Assembly: GCA_944383835.1 (NCBI GenBank)
Contig: CALWRE010000135.1
Coordinates: 1-42,946, forward strand
From: an uncultured Lachnospiraceae bacterium
GTDB taxonomy: Bacteria; Bacillota; Clostridia; Lachnospirales; Lachnospiraceae
Direction: 5' to 3'
Length of the DNA stretch: 42,946 nt
In this document: one piece after another, positions 29,134 to 37,838 of the stretch
How positions within the stretch are numbered: position 1 is the first letter of the stretch
How the letters are laid out: every line of letters begins with the position of its first letter
The notes under the pieces: generated by a model
Told to the model about the DNA's origin: nothing
What the model saw: the letters and a program-made list of their open reading frames with translations, nothing else
The model's database searches: none
Made by a program: the position numbers and the translations under genes

Positions 29134-29179
29134 CACAAATTTCCTCCATTTTATGAAACAAACCGTCTGTACTAAAGGC

Positions 29180-29210
29180 GGCTGCAGCCGGAGCATCCCC
29201 AGCCGCAGCC
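29180..29210 (-). other. Intercistronic hairpin between PTS IIC and ChbG
   Basis: On the minus strand 12 nt (29210-29199) pair with 29191-29180, with two G-U pairs and a 7-nt loop, followed only by GCCTTTAG. It is probably a partial terminator or an mRNA-stability element reducing expression after IIC. Confidence 0.5.
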
Positions 29211-29225
29211 TTCTGTTTTCAAAGA

Positions 29226-30545
29226 TTATTCAGCCGCTTCGCTCTCCTGCTTCACCAGCTGCTTATCATAAGTCGTGATGAAGGGACGAAGGATAAAGTA
29301 GTCTACCACGAACAGGACGGCCCACAGGATAACGGTCTTTCCATCCATCGTAGCCAGGAAAGCAGCCAGAGGGCCCGGCACGGTGAAGGGCAGGGTAACG
29401 AAGAACTTGCCCAGGATACCAGAGCTGGCCAACAGATAATAGCTGCTGAAGTTGATAAAGCTGCAGATCAGCATCGGAACGTAGGTGTAAACGTTCAGCA
29501 CGGTAGGGATACCGAAGATGCTGGGCTCGTTGATGTTGAAGATGCTGGGCACGATAGCAACCTTGGCTACCGACTTCAGCTGGGCGCTCTTGCAGGCGGT
29601 GAAGATTACAATCAGCATGGAGGTGTATGTAATCCAGTTGCCGAATACGCTGTTTACGGAACCAGCGAAGATGTACTGCATCGGCTCGCCGGCAATGTAG
29701 GCTTCCATGTTAGCAGCCAGGGCGGCGGTGGTGATAGGGGTTGTAACAACGCCTACCATGTTCGCGCCGTGGATACCGAAGAACCAGAAGGTGGTCATCA
29801 GGAAGTTGATTAACAGGATGGACGGCAGGGAGCCTGTCGCGCTCATCAGAGGCTGGAAGATCTGGTAAACCAGGCCGGTCAGTCCGTCTTCGGTAAGGGA
29901 GGTGCAAAGGGCATTCAGCAGGCTGAAGCCGATTACGCTGACAGCCAGAGGAATCAGCACGTTGAACGGAGCCGCAACGTTCGGAGGAACGGTAGCGGGC
30001 AGCTTGATCACGATGTTCTTCTTAATGAAGAAGCGGTTGATCTCTACCACCAGGATTGCCATGATCATAGCGCCGAACATATAGCCTGCCCCCAGACGGG
30101 AGATCGTGATGCTGCTGGTGCTGAAATCGATGGCGTTACTGACGCAGAGGAAAACGAACAAAGCTGACAGCATGTTGTTAATCGGATCCATCTGGTACTG
30201 CTTCGCCAGCTGGAAGGCAACGCCGGCCACCACGTAGATGGAGATAATGCCGATGGTCAGGTTGTACGGCGTCATCAAAATCGCCGAATTCGCATTCGCC
30301 CAGGACTGCCATGCCAGCAGGAAGGCATAGAAGAAATTACTGGGCTCCGTAACCGTCGAAGGCACGGGCGGTACGGCCAGCAGACAGGCAAAGCCGCCGA
30401 TGATCGTCATCGGGATAATAACGGTCAGGCCGTCGCGGATGGCCGCCAGGTGGCGCTGGGAGGAAATTTTCATTCCGATGGGAACGAGTGTCTTTTCCAT
30501 TACTGACTGAAACTTGTCCATAAAGGAGGTTTTCGTTTCGCTCAT
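29226..30545 (-). CDS. PTS cellobiose/chitobiose-type IIC permease
   Basis: A membrane permease of the CelB/ChbC type with about ten helices. It has the conserved PMTIIGG near residue 50, IHGANMVG in the second half, and the substrate-loop INEPSIFGIP. I use the second in-frame ATG (30545, 439 residues), which has AAAGGGG at 7-nt spacing; the ATG at 30551 sits too close. It is the first gene of the PTS operon, transcribed divergently from the ceramidase-like gene. Confidence 0.95.
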   Translation of the reverse strand: MSETKTSFMDKFQSVMEKTLVPIGMKISSQRHLAAIRDGLTVIIPMTIIGGFACLLAVPPVPSTVTEPSNFFYAFLLAWQSWANANSAILMTPYNLTIGIISIYVVAGVAFQLAKQYQMDPINNMLSALFVFLCVSNAIDFSTSSITISRLGAGYMFGAMIMAILVVEINRFFIKKNIVIKLPATVPPNVAAPFNVLIPLAVSVIGFSLLNALCTSLTEDGLTGLVYQIFQPLMSATGSLPSILLINFLMTTFWFFGIHGANMVGVVTTPITTAALAANMEAYIAGEPMQYIFAGSVNSVFGNWITYTSMLIVIFTACKSAQLKSVAKVAIVPSIFNINEPSIFGIPTVLNVYTYVPMLICSFINFSSYYLLASSGILGKFFVTLPFTVPGPLAAFLATMDGKTVILWAVLFVVDYFILRPFITTYDKQLVKQESEAAE

Positions 30546-30573
30546 ATTCATACCCCTTTCTTTGCATCCCTCT

Positions 30574-30860
30574 TTTTGAATGCCCTATATGATTGATAAC
30601 AACACCATACCACATTTTGAATGGAATTGCAATATGTTTTTAAAATTTTTGAATGATTTTTATTGGGTTATTTTTTTGATTTTAGGATTATCATTGGATA
30701 CACTCGTGAAATCTGGGGGGTTTTTGAGATTTTTGCACAATATTTTTTTCGTTTTCCCGGTTTTTGGCGAATATGTTTGGAAATATTGCCCGTCATTCCA
30801 TTCATATAAAAATTTAAAAAAACTTTGATTCATTCATTTTCCCTATTTCCATTTTGAATC
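30574..30860. promoter_or_regulatory. Intergenic region with four TTTTGAAT motifs, probable RpiR operators
   Basis: This 393-nt A/T-rich gap between the IIC gene and the ceramidase-like gene has no gene. TTTTGAATG occurs at 30574-30582, 30615-30623 and 30647-30655, and TTTTGAATC at 30852-30860. The second lies in the spacer of the IIC promoter and the fourth in the spacer of the opposite promoter. The RpiR gene downstream is the natural candidate regulator. Confidence 0.6.
30604..30632 (-). promoter_or_regulatory. Promoter of the PTS operon
   Basis: On the minus strand TTGCAA (30632-30627) and TATGGT (30609-30604) with a 17-bp spacer containing the CATTCAAAA motif. Confidence 0.65.
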
Positions 30861-30874
30861 ATTTATGCTATAAT
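30846..30874 (+). promoter_or_regulatory. Promoter of the ceramidase-like/rpiR operon
   Basis: TTTCCA (30846-30851), a 17-bp spacer starting TTTTGAATC and ending TGC, and a perfect TATAAT (30869-30874), an extended -10 promoter. Confidence 0.7.
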
Positions 30875-30938
30875 GGTTCCAAAGAAAAAGGGAAATGCGA
30901 ACCGAACCGCACCCCATAGTATGAAAAGGAGGTATATT

Positions 30939-32156
30939 ATGAAGGCTGCATTTATCAAAAAAGATATCACGCCGCAGGAACCCTGCCATATGGCCGGCTA
31001 TGCCCGTCCCGGCCTCAGCACAGGCGTCCTGGATCCCATCGAGGTCAACGCCGTCGCCGCCGAGATCCAGGGGAAGTTTTACGCCATCGGCATTCTGGAC
31101 TCCATTATGCTGGAGGGGGGCTTCTGCCGGGAGGTTACGGCGCAGGTGGCACAGGATACCGGCGTTGACCCGGAGCATCTCACCGTATCCGCCATCCACA
31201 CCCATTCCGCTCCTTCCTTTTTTAAGATGACCTTTGAAGACAATGTGGTGGAAACCAAGCTGCAAAACCAGGCCAAGGACGCTCTCGCGTCCGCCATGCA
31301 GGAGGCCCTCTCCTCCCTGGCCGAATGCCGCGCCGAGCTGGAGGAGGCCGAGATCGAAGGGCTGTACGGCAACCGCAATGTGAAAGGCGGGGTGGAGGAC
31401 AAACATGTCTACCTCCTTTCCTTCTATAATAATGCCGGCGAACGGATCGGCGCCCTGTTCAATATCTCCGCCCACCCGACCATCTTAAACGGAAGCAGCA
31501 CCGTCCTCTCCGCCGACCTGCTGGGCCATATCCGCAGCCTGCTGCAGGAGCAGCTCTCCTGCCCCGTAGCCATCACCAACGGCTGCTGCGGAGACGTCAG
31601 CACCCGCTTTTACCGCCATTCCTCCGGGATGGAAGAGCTGGAGACCACTGCCCAGGCCGTCGTTGATCAGTTCCAGGCAAAGAGGCATTCCGTTCCTCTG
31701 GCCGAGGGGCCTGTCGCCAGCCGTACCTTTTCCATGGTCAGCCATTTTGACGCCCATACCGATCCCGACTGGGCCCTTATGATGAAGGAAATGCTGGAGG
31801 ACAAGAGTCCCCAAAGCGAATTCTTCCTGGGCCGCCTGCGGATGAAGGAGTCCTTTGGCGCTTATGACCTGAAGCTTATCGCCCAGCTCCGGCTTTTCGG
31901 CAACCTTCTGTTTGTCGTCCTGCCCGGCGATGTGCTGAGCGGTTTTGGCTGCCGGATAAAAAAGGCTTTCCCTGCGCTCCATGTTGTGATAATCTGTTAT
32001 AGTAATACGTACTGCAACTATCTGGTGCCCGAAGAGGAATATGGGAAGTATTTCGAGACCTATAATTCCCGTCTGGCCAGAGGAGAGGCAGACGCCTTTA
32101 TAGACGAGGTTATCAGCCAGGCAAAGGAGATGGTGGCGGAAAACTGTAACGCATAA
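30939..32156 (+). CDS. Neutral/alkaline ceramidase-like amidohydrolase
   Basis: A 405-residue protein resembling the N-terminal catalytic domain of neutral ceramidases (PF04734). I chose the ATG at 30939, preceded by AAAAGGAGG. Visible motifs are AIHTHSAPSF (zinc His), NISAHPTILNGSS, and NGCCGDVSTRF, where the Ser matches the ceramidase nucleophile, although the usual Pro after it is Thr. There is no signal peptide and no C-terminal Ig-like domain, so it is intracellular. Position suggests an amide-bond hydrolase for an imported sugar derivative rather than for ceramide; that is inference. Confidence 0.82.
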   Translation: MKAAFIKKDITPQEPCHMAGYARPGLSTGVLDPIEVNAVAAEIQGKFYAIGILDSIMLEGGFCREVTAQVAQDTGVDPEHLTVSAIHTHSAPSFFKMTFEDNVVETKLQNQAKDALASAMQEALSSLAECRAELEEAEIEGLYGNRNVKGGVEDKHVYLLSFYNNAGERIGALFNISAHPTILNGSSTVLSADLLGHIRSLLQEQLSCPVAITNGCCGDVSTRFYRHSSGMEELETTAQAVVDQFQAKRHSVPLAEGPVASRTFSMVSHFDAHTDPDWALMMKEMLEDKSPQSEFFLGRLRMKESFGAYDLKLIAQLRLFGNLLFVVLPGDVLSGFGCRIKKAFPALHVVIICYSNTYCNYLVPEEEYGKYFETYNSRLARGEADAFIDEVISQAKEMVAENCNA

Positions 32157-32183
32157 GCATTCAGACAGACAGGAGGAAACAGC

Positions 32184-32948
32184 ATGAACCCCTTTGAACA
32201 GATGGAATTAAAGAAGATGAGCTTCACCAAAAAGGAAATGGAGGTCTATAAGGTTTTCTCCGAAAATATTGACGATATTCTCAGGGAATCCGCCACAGCG
32301 ATGGCGGAGAAATACCACGTTTCCCAGCCGGCCATTACACGTTTCTGCCAGAAGCTGGGCTACCAGGGCTACAATGATTTCAAATTTGACGTTTACAAAT
32401 ATTACAAGGGCAAAGGCGGGACCGGCGAGATTGCCACAGCCATCGACTATTACGGCAGGCTGATCCCTCTGATTCCCCGCGCGGTGAGCGAGGAGGAATT
32501 TGTCTCGCTGGCGGAGCAAATCGTCTCCGCACGGTACGTCGCCGTCTGCGGCTACCATAAGAGTTCGCTCCCGGCGCAGTTACTGGATATCAATTTAAGC
32601 AAGATGGGAATCCTTTCCTCTTTTGTCCGGGCCGACTGCACCGATTCCATTGTTTCACGATCCGGCAGGGACGACTTGGTTATCTTCTTTTCCGCCAGAA
32701 GCAACGCCTACCGCGATGCTGCTGAAGCTGTCCTAGAAAAACCAGAAGGCCAGCGTCCTGCCACCGTACTGATTACCCAGAGTGACAAGCATCCGATCCG
32801 CAATAAGGTCGACCGGGTCATCTGGCTGCCCAGCTACTTAAACCAGGGCTATCCGCAGTACCTGGAGGCCCAGGTTGCCCCGATAATCTTTGTAGATTTA
32901 CTCACCAGCTATGTAACCAATTGTATTAAGGAGGATAAACAATCATGA
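32184..32948 (+). CDS. RpiR/MurR-family transcriptional regulator
   Basis: A 254-residue regulator. The N-terminal HTH_6 domain includes ESATAMAEKYHVSQPAITRFCQKLGYQGYNDF (split over residues 36-69). A C-terminal SIS domain (about 105-240) binds phosphosugars, with CGYHKSSL and ITQSDKHPIRNKVDRVIWL visible. It probably senses the phosphorylated sugar made by the PTS and controls both divergent arms. It overlaps the next small gene by 4 nt (ATGA). Confidence 0.92.
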   Translation: MNPFEQMELKKMSFTKKEMEVYKVFSENIDDILRESATAMAEKYHVSQPAITRFCQKLGYQGYNDFKFDVYKYYKGKGGTGEIATAIDYYGRLIPLIPRAVSEEEFVSLAEQIVSARYVAVCGYHKSSLPAQLLDINLSKMGILSSFVRADCTDSIVSRSGRDDLVIFFSARSNAYRDAAEAVLEKPEGQRPATVLITQSDKHPIRNKVDRVIWLPSYLNQGYPQYLEAQVAPIIFVDLLTSYVTNCIKEDKQS

Positions 32949-33154
32949 TCATTATTAACGCCGCTATGCTGCAGGATAAGCTTATCGAAACCGTAACTTC
33001 CATCCCCGAGCCCAAAATCACCTTCGTCGCCAAGAAGGGAATGGAAATGCAGTTTACCAGCGATGACGAAGAGGCCGCCGCAGCCGTCGCCAAAAAGACG
33101 CTGAAGGCCATGCCCGAGTTCAAGACCGTTTATTTCCAGATTCATGTGAAATAA
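32945..33154 (+). CDS. Small hypothetical protein, 69 residues
   Basis: Starts in the ATGA overlap with the rpiR stop and has AAGGAGGATAAAC upstream. The predicted order is beta-alpha-beta-beta-alpha-beta, like a compact ferredoxin-type fold: KITFVAKKG and MEMQFTSDD strands, an Ala/Lys-rich helix, then KTVYFQIHV. I recognise no family or catalytic motif. Translational coupling to RpiR suggests a co-regulator or an accessory of the same pathway. Confidence 0.75.
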   Translation: MIIINAAMLQDKLIETVTSIPEPKITFVAKKGMEMQFTSDDEEAAAAVAKKTLKAMPEFKTVYFQIHVK

Positions 33155-33164
33155 TCGGCGCAGA

Positions 33165-33215
33165 ACCATTGCAGTACGATTATTCATTGCAGCCCTAAGC
33201 CTAGCCCTGAGCCAA
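33165..33215 (+). repeat. Short direct repeats after the 69-residue gene
   Basis: CATTGCAG occurs twice near 33168 and 33186, and AGCCCTAAGCCT/AGCCCTGAGCCA is a 12-nt near-duplicate around 33191-33214. Confidence 0.5.
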
Positions 33216-33220
33216 GAAAA

Positions 33221-33261
33221 CAGCCCGGCAGGAACTTTTTTGTTTCTGTCGGGCTGTTTTT
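33221..33261. terminator. Bidirectional terminator between the small gene and argF
   Basis: A 15-bp stem with two G-U pairs (33221-33235 with 33242-33256) and a six-T loop is followed on the plus strand by TTTTTATG. On the minus strand the stem is followed by TTTTCTTGG. Confidence 0.85.
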
Positions 33262-33278
33262 ATGCTGTTTTCTCTCCA

Positions 33279-34271
33279 TCAGCAGAGGGTAGCGTAGATT
33301 ACCGCTTTTATCGTATGCATGCGGTTTTCCGCCTCGTCAAAGACGACGGATTGTTTGGACTCAAATACCTCGTCCGTTACCTCCATCTCTTTTAAACCGA
33401 ACTTTTCTGCGATCTGCGCCCCTATGGTCGTCTTTGTGTCATGAAAGGAGGGCAGGCAGTGCATGAAAATCGCCGCAGGCTTTGCCAGCTTCATCACCGC
33501 CGCGTTCACCTGGTACTTTTTCAGGAGGCGAATCCTGGTCTCCCAGACCTCATCCGGCTCGCCCATGGACACCCAGATATCGGTGTAGATCACATCGGCA
33601 TCCTTCGCTCCCTCTTCCACATCCTCGGTCAGGCGGATGAAGCAGCCGTTTTCCTTTGCAATTTTCTTTGCCTCATCGATCAGCCACTGGGCCGGGAACA
33701 GCTCTTTAGGCGCACAGGCGGTAAAGTTGATTCCCATTTTCGCGCAGGCCACCATCAGAGAATTGCCCATGTTGTTGCGGGCGTCGCCCATAAAGGTAAA
33801 GTTCAGCCCCTTCAGGCGGCCGAATTTTTCCTCCATCGTCAGCAGATCCGCCAGCATCTGGGTGGGATGGAACTGGTCGGTGAGACCATTCCAGACCGGA
33901 ACCCCGGCGTATCTGGCCAGCTCCTCCACGATCTCCTGATCAAAGCCCCTGTATTCGATTCCGTCGTACATCCTGCCCAGAACCCTTGCCGTATCCGGAA
34001 TACTCTCCTTCTTTCCCATCTGGCTGCTGCTCGGATCCAGGTAGGTGACGCCCACCCCCAGATCCATCCCCGCCACCTCAAAGGCGCAGCGGGTACGGGT
34101 GGAAGTCTTCTCAAACAAAAGCACGATATTCTTCCCCTCCAGGTAACGGTGGGGCACGCCGTTTCGCTTCATGTTTTTAAACTGCTTCGCCAGGTCCAGA
34201 AGATAGCGAATCTCCTCCGGCGTGTAATCCAAAAGCTTCAAAAAATTTCTTCCCCTGATGTTTACTCCCAT
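33279..34271 (-). CDS. argF: Ornithine carbamoyltransferase
   Basis: Joins carbamoyl phosphate and ornithine to citrulline. The 330-residue protein has the carbamoyl-phosphate motif STRTR (residues 57-61), the [10 protein letters not shown] motif, and the ornithine/catalytic segment MHCLPSFHD. Whether it is anabolic (argF) or catabolic (arcB) is not certain, as no other arg or arc genes are in the window. It follows rtcB by 44 nt. An AGGAGG site precedes the ATG. Confidence 0.94.
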   Translation of the reverse strand: MGVNIRGRNFLKLLDYTPEEIRYLLDLAKQFKNMKRNGVPHRYLEGKNIVLLFEKTSTRTRCAFEVAGMDLGVGVTYLDPSSSQMGKKESIPDTARVLGRMYDGIEYRGFDQEIVEELARYAGVPVWNGLTDQFHPTQMLADLLTMEEKFGRLKGLNFTFMGDARNNMGNSLMVACAKMGINFTACAPKELFPAQWLIDEAKKIAKENGCFIRLTEDVEEGAKDADVIYTDIWVSMGEPDEVWETRIRLLKKYQVNAAVMKLAKPAAIFMHCLPSFHDTKTTIGAQIAEKFGLKEMEVTDEVFESKQSVVFDEAENRMHTIKAVIYATLC

Positions 34272-34315
34272 CTGTCTGTCCTCCTTTTTGTGTTTGCCGG
34301 TGGGGCCCGTTTCCT

Positions 34316-35524
34316 TTAATCCCCGTCTCCCGCCTTGAAATTGTAAATCGGCCGTATAATCTTAATCACCTCCGCCGTTGGCCCGATGTTGTCCAGAATG
34401 TCCTGCATTCCCTTATAGGCCATCGGGCATTCGTCCAGAGTGGACTTGTTCACCGAGGTAGTGTAGACATCGGCCATTTCCTTTTTAAATGCGGATACGG
34501 TAAAGGATTCCTTGGCCTGGGCCCGGCTCATCAGGCGGCCCGCCCCGTGGGGAGCAGAAAAGTTCCAGTCTTCATTGCCCTTCCCTACACAGAGCAGGCT
34601 TCCGTCCCGCATATTGATCGGAATCAGCAGCCTCTCCCCCGCCTGGGCCGAGACAGCTCCTTTGCGCAGAATCATGCTGTCCGTATCGATATAATTGTGA
34701 ATCGTAGTAAACTGTTCCTCCACATGGAGCTTCATCCCTCTGACAATCTCATCCATCATGGCCTGCCGGTTCAGCATCGCAAAATGCTGGACGATTTTCA
34801 TGTCATGCATGTATTGGTCAAACAGCTCGCCGGTCACATAGGCCAGGGCCTTCGGAATCTTCGTCTGCTTCGTATTTCTGCGCTTCTTTATCTCCTTTTG
34901 AATCTCCTTCTGCCGTCCCTCGGCCTTCAGCTGGGCAATCAGCTGATTTAAGGAGGCCTCGTCCGAACGGTTCAGCACCCGATAGCCCTCCTCCTGGTAG
35001 TAACCGGCCACCTCCACCCCCAGATGGCGGCTGCCGGAGTGAACCACAATATAAATATTCCCCTCCTCATCCCGATCCGCCTCAATAAAGTGGTTTCCTC
35101 CTCCCAGGGTTCCGATGCTTCTCTTTGCCCGCGGAATGTCCACATAGCCGGCGCAGCAGAGCTCGTCTAAATCCACCTCATCCGCATAGGAATGTTCCCT
35201 GTCCCGGATGGCAAAGCCAGAGGGAATCTTCTCATAGATCAGCTTATCCAGCTTCTGCAGCTCGATATGGGATTCGCGGATGCGAATGGTTTCCATCCCG
35301 CAGCCAATATCCACGCCCACCAGATTGGGAACCACCTTATCCGTGATGGTCATCGTAGTACCGATGGTACAGCCTGCCCCCGCATGGATGTCCGGCATCA
35401 GCCGAATCCGGCTGCCCGCGGCAAACTCCTGATTGCACAGCTCCTGTACCTGCGCGATGGAGGTGTTGTCCACTACATCGGTGAAAATCTTTGCCTCATT
35501 ATATTTTCCTCGAATTTCAAGCAC
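34316..35524 (-). CDS. rtcB: RtcB-family RNA ligase
   Basis: A GTP- and Mn-dependent ligase that joins 3'-phosphate or 2',3'-cyclic phosphate ends to 5'-OH ends. At 402 residues it is of the short bacterial RtcB type. Metal ligands are in GVDIGCGM (Asp72, Cys75), GGGNHFIE and HSGSRHLG, and the guanylated His lies in [11 protein letters not shown] near residue 330. It overlaps the upstream membrane-protein gene by 8 nt. Typical partners rtcA or archease are absent. The product may repair tRNA or rRNA cut under stress. Confidence 0.93.
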   Translation of the reverse strand: MLEIRGKYNEAKIFTDVVDNTSIAQVQELCNQEFAAGSRIRLMPDIHAGAGCTIGTTMTITDKVVPNLVGVDIGCGMETIRIRESHIELQKLDKLIYEKIPSGFAIRDREHSYADEVDLDELCCAGYVDIPRAKRSIGTLGGGNHFIEADRDEEGNIYIVVHSGSRHLGVEVAGYYQEEGYRVLNRSDEASLNQLIAQLKAEGRQKEIQKEIKKRRNTKQTKIPKALAYVTGELFDQYMHDMKIVQHFAMLNRQAMMDEIVRGMKLHVEEQFTTIHNYIDTDSMILRKGAVSAQAGERLLIPINMRDGSLLCVGKGNEDWNFSAPHGAGRLMSRAQAKESFTVSAFKKEMADVYTTSVNKSTLDECPMAYKGMQDILDNIGPTAEVIKIIRPIYNFKAGDGD

Positions 35525-35987
35525 CGGTTTCCTCCTTGCTGCTGACCCGGTCTCCCTTATGGATACCGGAAGGCTCCACCTCTTTCAAATACAGGGCCGC
35601 CGGATAATCAACCGCAGTCTTGGCTTTGCGCCCATTTATCTCGATTGCGTAAATCTTCGTCTCTGTCTTCGATCCATCCTTAGCGGTCACCACGACTCTC
35701 TGTCCGGCAGCCAGGGCGCCCTGAACCCTTCCCACGACAACGCTGCCGCCCGATTTCATTCCAAAAACATCCTCTACAATCAGCGCTCCCGGTCTCCCAT
35801 CCATCTTCCCCGTAAGCGACCAGAAGGCTGCCGCCAGGCACAGAACGGTCAGCATCCCGCAGCCCACGGTAAGGCTGTACCGCCGGCGTCTGTCTTCTTT
35901 TTCCAGCTGGAAAAAGATCACCGTCAAAACGGCGCATACGACCCCTAACAGAAGCCATTTCAGCGCCTTTAATACATTCTTTTTCAT
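35517..35987 (-). CDS. Membrane-anchored protein with EF-Tu domain-II-like barrel
   Basis: A 156-residue protein starting at the ATG at 35987, preceded by GGGGAGACGAGG. Two membrane helices (about residues 9-27 and 38-57) are joined by a basic loop EDRRRR. Residues 67-150 resemble translation-factor domain II: IVEDVFGMKSGGSVVVGRV, then GQRVVV, KIYAIEING, and KGDRVSS, matching the EF-Tu order of strands. There is no GTPase domain. The barrel should be on the cytosolic side if both helices form a hairpin. Function unknown. It overlaps rtcB by 8 nt. Confidence 0.8.
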   Translation of the reverse strand: MKKNVLKALKWLLLGVVCAVLTVIFFQLEKEDRRRRYSLTVGCGMLTVLCLAAAFWSLTGKMDGRPGALIVEDVFGMKSGGSVVVGRVQGALAAGQRVVVTAKDGSKTETKIYAIEINGRKAKTAVDYPAALYLKEVEPSGIHKGDRVSSKEETGA

Positions 35988-36004
35988 CCTCGTCTCCCCT
36001 TTCT

Positions 36005-36031
36005 CTATACATTTTCTGCATTTTCTGCGTT
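36005..36031 (-). repeat. Three 9-nt units ending in the stop codon
   Basis: On the minus strand AACGCAGAA (36031-36023), AATGCAGAA (36022-36014) and AATGTATAG (36013-36005); the last ends in the TAG stop. Confidence 0.7.
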
Positions 36032-36409
36032 TCCCGCAAAGAAGCTGCCGCACCGCCCCCACAGGCGGAAGGCAAGATTCTCCTGCCGCCAACCCTCCAC
36101 ACGGCGGTATACCGGTCTTCCCCGGACACAGGCCCCGACAAAATAAAGGCTCCCGCAGGTCCGGCACCGCAGATAATGGCAGACCGTGTAATGCCGCTCA
36201 CTGTTCAGCGCCTCTTCCGCTTCTTCCAGCGGACAGTCCCCGACAAAAAGCTCCAGCGAACCGGCCGCCGTCAGAGCGGCCGCTGCCCGGATAACCGCGT
36301 CGTATCCCTTATGGGGATCCCGCCCCGCCTTTCTCATTGCCTGCGTAAGCGGCGCACAGCCCTGGCAGGAAGTTTCACTTTGAAGCGGTTCTGGTTTTTC
36401 TGGTTTCAT
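36005..36409 (-). CDS. Cysteine-rich hypothetical protein
   Basis: A 134-residue protein from the ATG at 36409, which has AAAGGGGG upstream; the frame continues to a GTG at 36433. It carries a possible zinc ribbon: CHYLRCRTCGSLYFVGACVRG around residues 78-98, plus CQGC near the N-terminus. The centre is a short helical domain. I do not recognise a family. It is the first gene of the unit leading into the EF-Tu-barrel protein and rtcB. The C-terminus (AENAENV) comes from a 9-nt repeat containing the stop. Confidence 0.75.
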   Translation of the reverse strand: MKPEKPEPLQSETSCQGCAPLTQAMRKAGRDPHKGYDAVIRAAAALTAAGSLELFVGDCPLEEAEEALNSERHYTVCHYLRCRTCGSLYFVGACVRGRPVYRRVEGWRQENLAFRLWGRCGSFFAGNAENAENV

Positions 36410-36510
36410 CGGGCTGTCCCCCTTTCCCTGCACACAGAAATGCTTTTACAATAATTTTTCTATTTCAGCCAGGCATGTACTTCCCCAAAATCAGATGAAT
36501 ATCAACCAGA

Positions 36511-36538
36511 AAGGAGCCGCCGCACTAAAAGCGGCGGC
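36511..36538 (-). terminator. Terminator of the pur operon
   Basis: On the minus strand a perfect 8-bp stem GCCGCCGC/GCGGCGGC (36538-36531 with 36523-36516) with a 7-nt loop is followed by TCCTTTC, just downstream of purD. Confidence 0.7.
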
Positions 36539-36560
36539 CCCTCGGTTACTGGCGATGCCA

Positions 36561-37838
36561 TCACGCCTCATCAATCGCCTTGCCGATATCATGGCGCATG
36601 TATTTATTGGCAAAGGAAATCCACTCCGTCGCCTCGTAGGCCTTGGCCCTGGCCTCCTTTAGCGTGGCCCCCTTGGCCGTGACGCCCAGGACGCGGCCGC
36701 CGTTTGTCACAATTCCCTCGTCGGTCTTTTTCGTGCCGGCATGGAAGACATAGTAGCCGTCCGCCTCGCGGGCCGCCACCCGGTCGAGTCCCTCGATGAG
36801 GAAGCCTTTCTCATAGTGAACAGGATAGCCGTCGCTTGCCAATACCACGCAGACCGCGGCGTTATCCTCAAACTGCAGATCGATCTGATCGAGGGTTCCG
36901 TCGATGCAGGCCTGGCAGACGTCCACCAGATCATTTTTCATCCGGGGCAGGATCACCTGGGCCTCCGGGTCCCCGAAACGGGCATTGTACTCCAGCACCT
37001 TCGGCCCGTCCGCCGTCAACATCAGGCCAAAAAACAGCACGCCCTTGAAGGGGCGGCCTTCCGCCCGCATTGCGTCTACCGTGGGCTGGTAGATGGTACG
37101 GCGGCAGACCTCGTCGATTTCCTCCGTATAGAAAGGGCTGGGGGAGAAGGTTCCCATGCCGCCGGTATTAAGCCCCTGATCCCCATCCAAGGCTCTCTTG
37201 TGGTCCTGGGCCGAACTCATGACCTTCACGGTGGTTCCATCCACGAAGGCCAGAACGGATACCTCCCGCCCGGTCAGAAACTCCTCCGCCACCATGCAGC
37301 TGCCGGCCTCGCCGAATTTCCGGTCCATCATAATGGTCTTTACCCCATCCAAAGCCTCTTCCCTGGTATTGCAGATCAGGACGCCCTTTCCCAGGGCCAG
37401 GCCATCGGCCTTTAAGACCACCGGTAGGCGGCAGGTCTTCACATATTCCAGAGCGGCCTGCGCATCGGTGAAATTCTCATATTCCGCCGTAGGAATATGA
37501 TACTTCTTCATCAAATCCTTGGAAAAAGCCTTGGAGCCCTCCAAAATAGCAGCGTTCGCCCTCGGGCCAAAGGCAGTGAGCCCCGCCGCCTCAAAGGCGT
37601 CCACGGCCCCGCCTACCAGCGGGTCGTCCATGGCTACAATGGTCATATCGATATGGTTTTCCTTCGCAAAGGCCACCTGGCTGTCAAAATCCATAACGCC
37701 AATGGGCACACACTCCGCCATCTGAGCAATGCCGCCGTTGCCCGGCGCACAATAAATCTTCTCTACCTTCGGACTCTTGGACAGCTTCCATGCAATCACA
37801 TGTTCCCTGCCGCCGCTGCCGATTATCATCACTTTCAT
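36561..37838 (-). CDS. purD: Phosphoribosylamine-glycine ligase (GARS)
   Basis: Second step of purine synthesis: joins glycine to phosphoribosylamine with ATP. The protein is 425 residues from the ATG at 37838, where AGGAGG lies upstream, and begins [22 protein letters not shown]-grasp motifs VLKADGLALGKGV and YNARFGDPEAQVILPR are present. The start overlaps the purN stop by 4 nt. Confidence 0.97.
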   Translation of the reverse strand: MKVMIIGSGGREHVIAWKLSKSPKVEKIYCAPGNGGIAQMAECVPIGVMDFDSQVAFAKENHIDMTIVAMDDPLVGGAVDAFEAAGLTAFGPRANAAILEGSKAFSKDLMKKYHIPTAEYENFTDAQAALEYVKTCRLPVVLKADGLALGKGVLICNTREEALDGVKTIMMDRKFGEAGSCMVAEEFLTGREVSVLAFVDGTTVKVMSSAQDHKRALDGDQGLNTGGMGTFSPSPFYTEEIDEVCRRTIYQPTVDAMRAEGRPFKGVLFFGLMLTADGPKVLEYNARFGDPEAQVILPRMKNDLVDVCQACIDGTLDQIDLQFEDNAAVCVVLASDGYPVHYEKGFLIEGLDRVAAREADGYYVFHAGTKKTDEGIVTNGGRVLGVTAKGATLKEARAKAYEATEWISFANKYMRHDIGKAIDEA

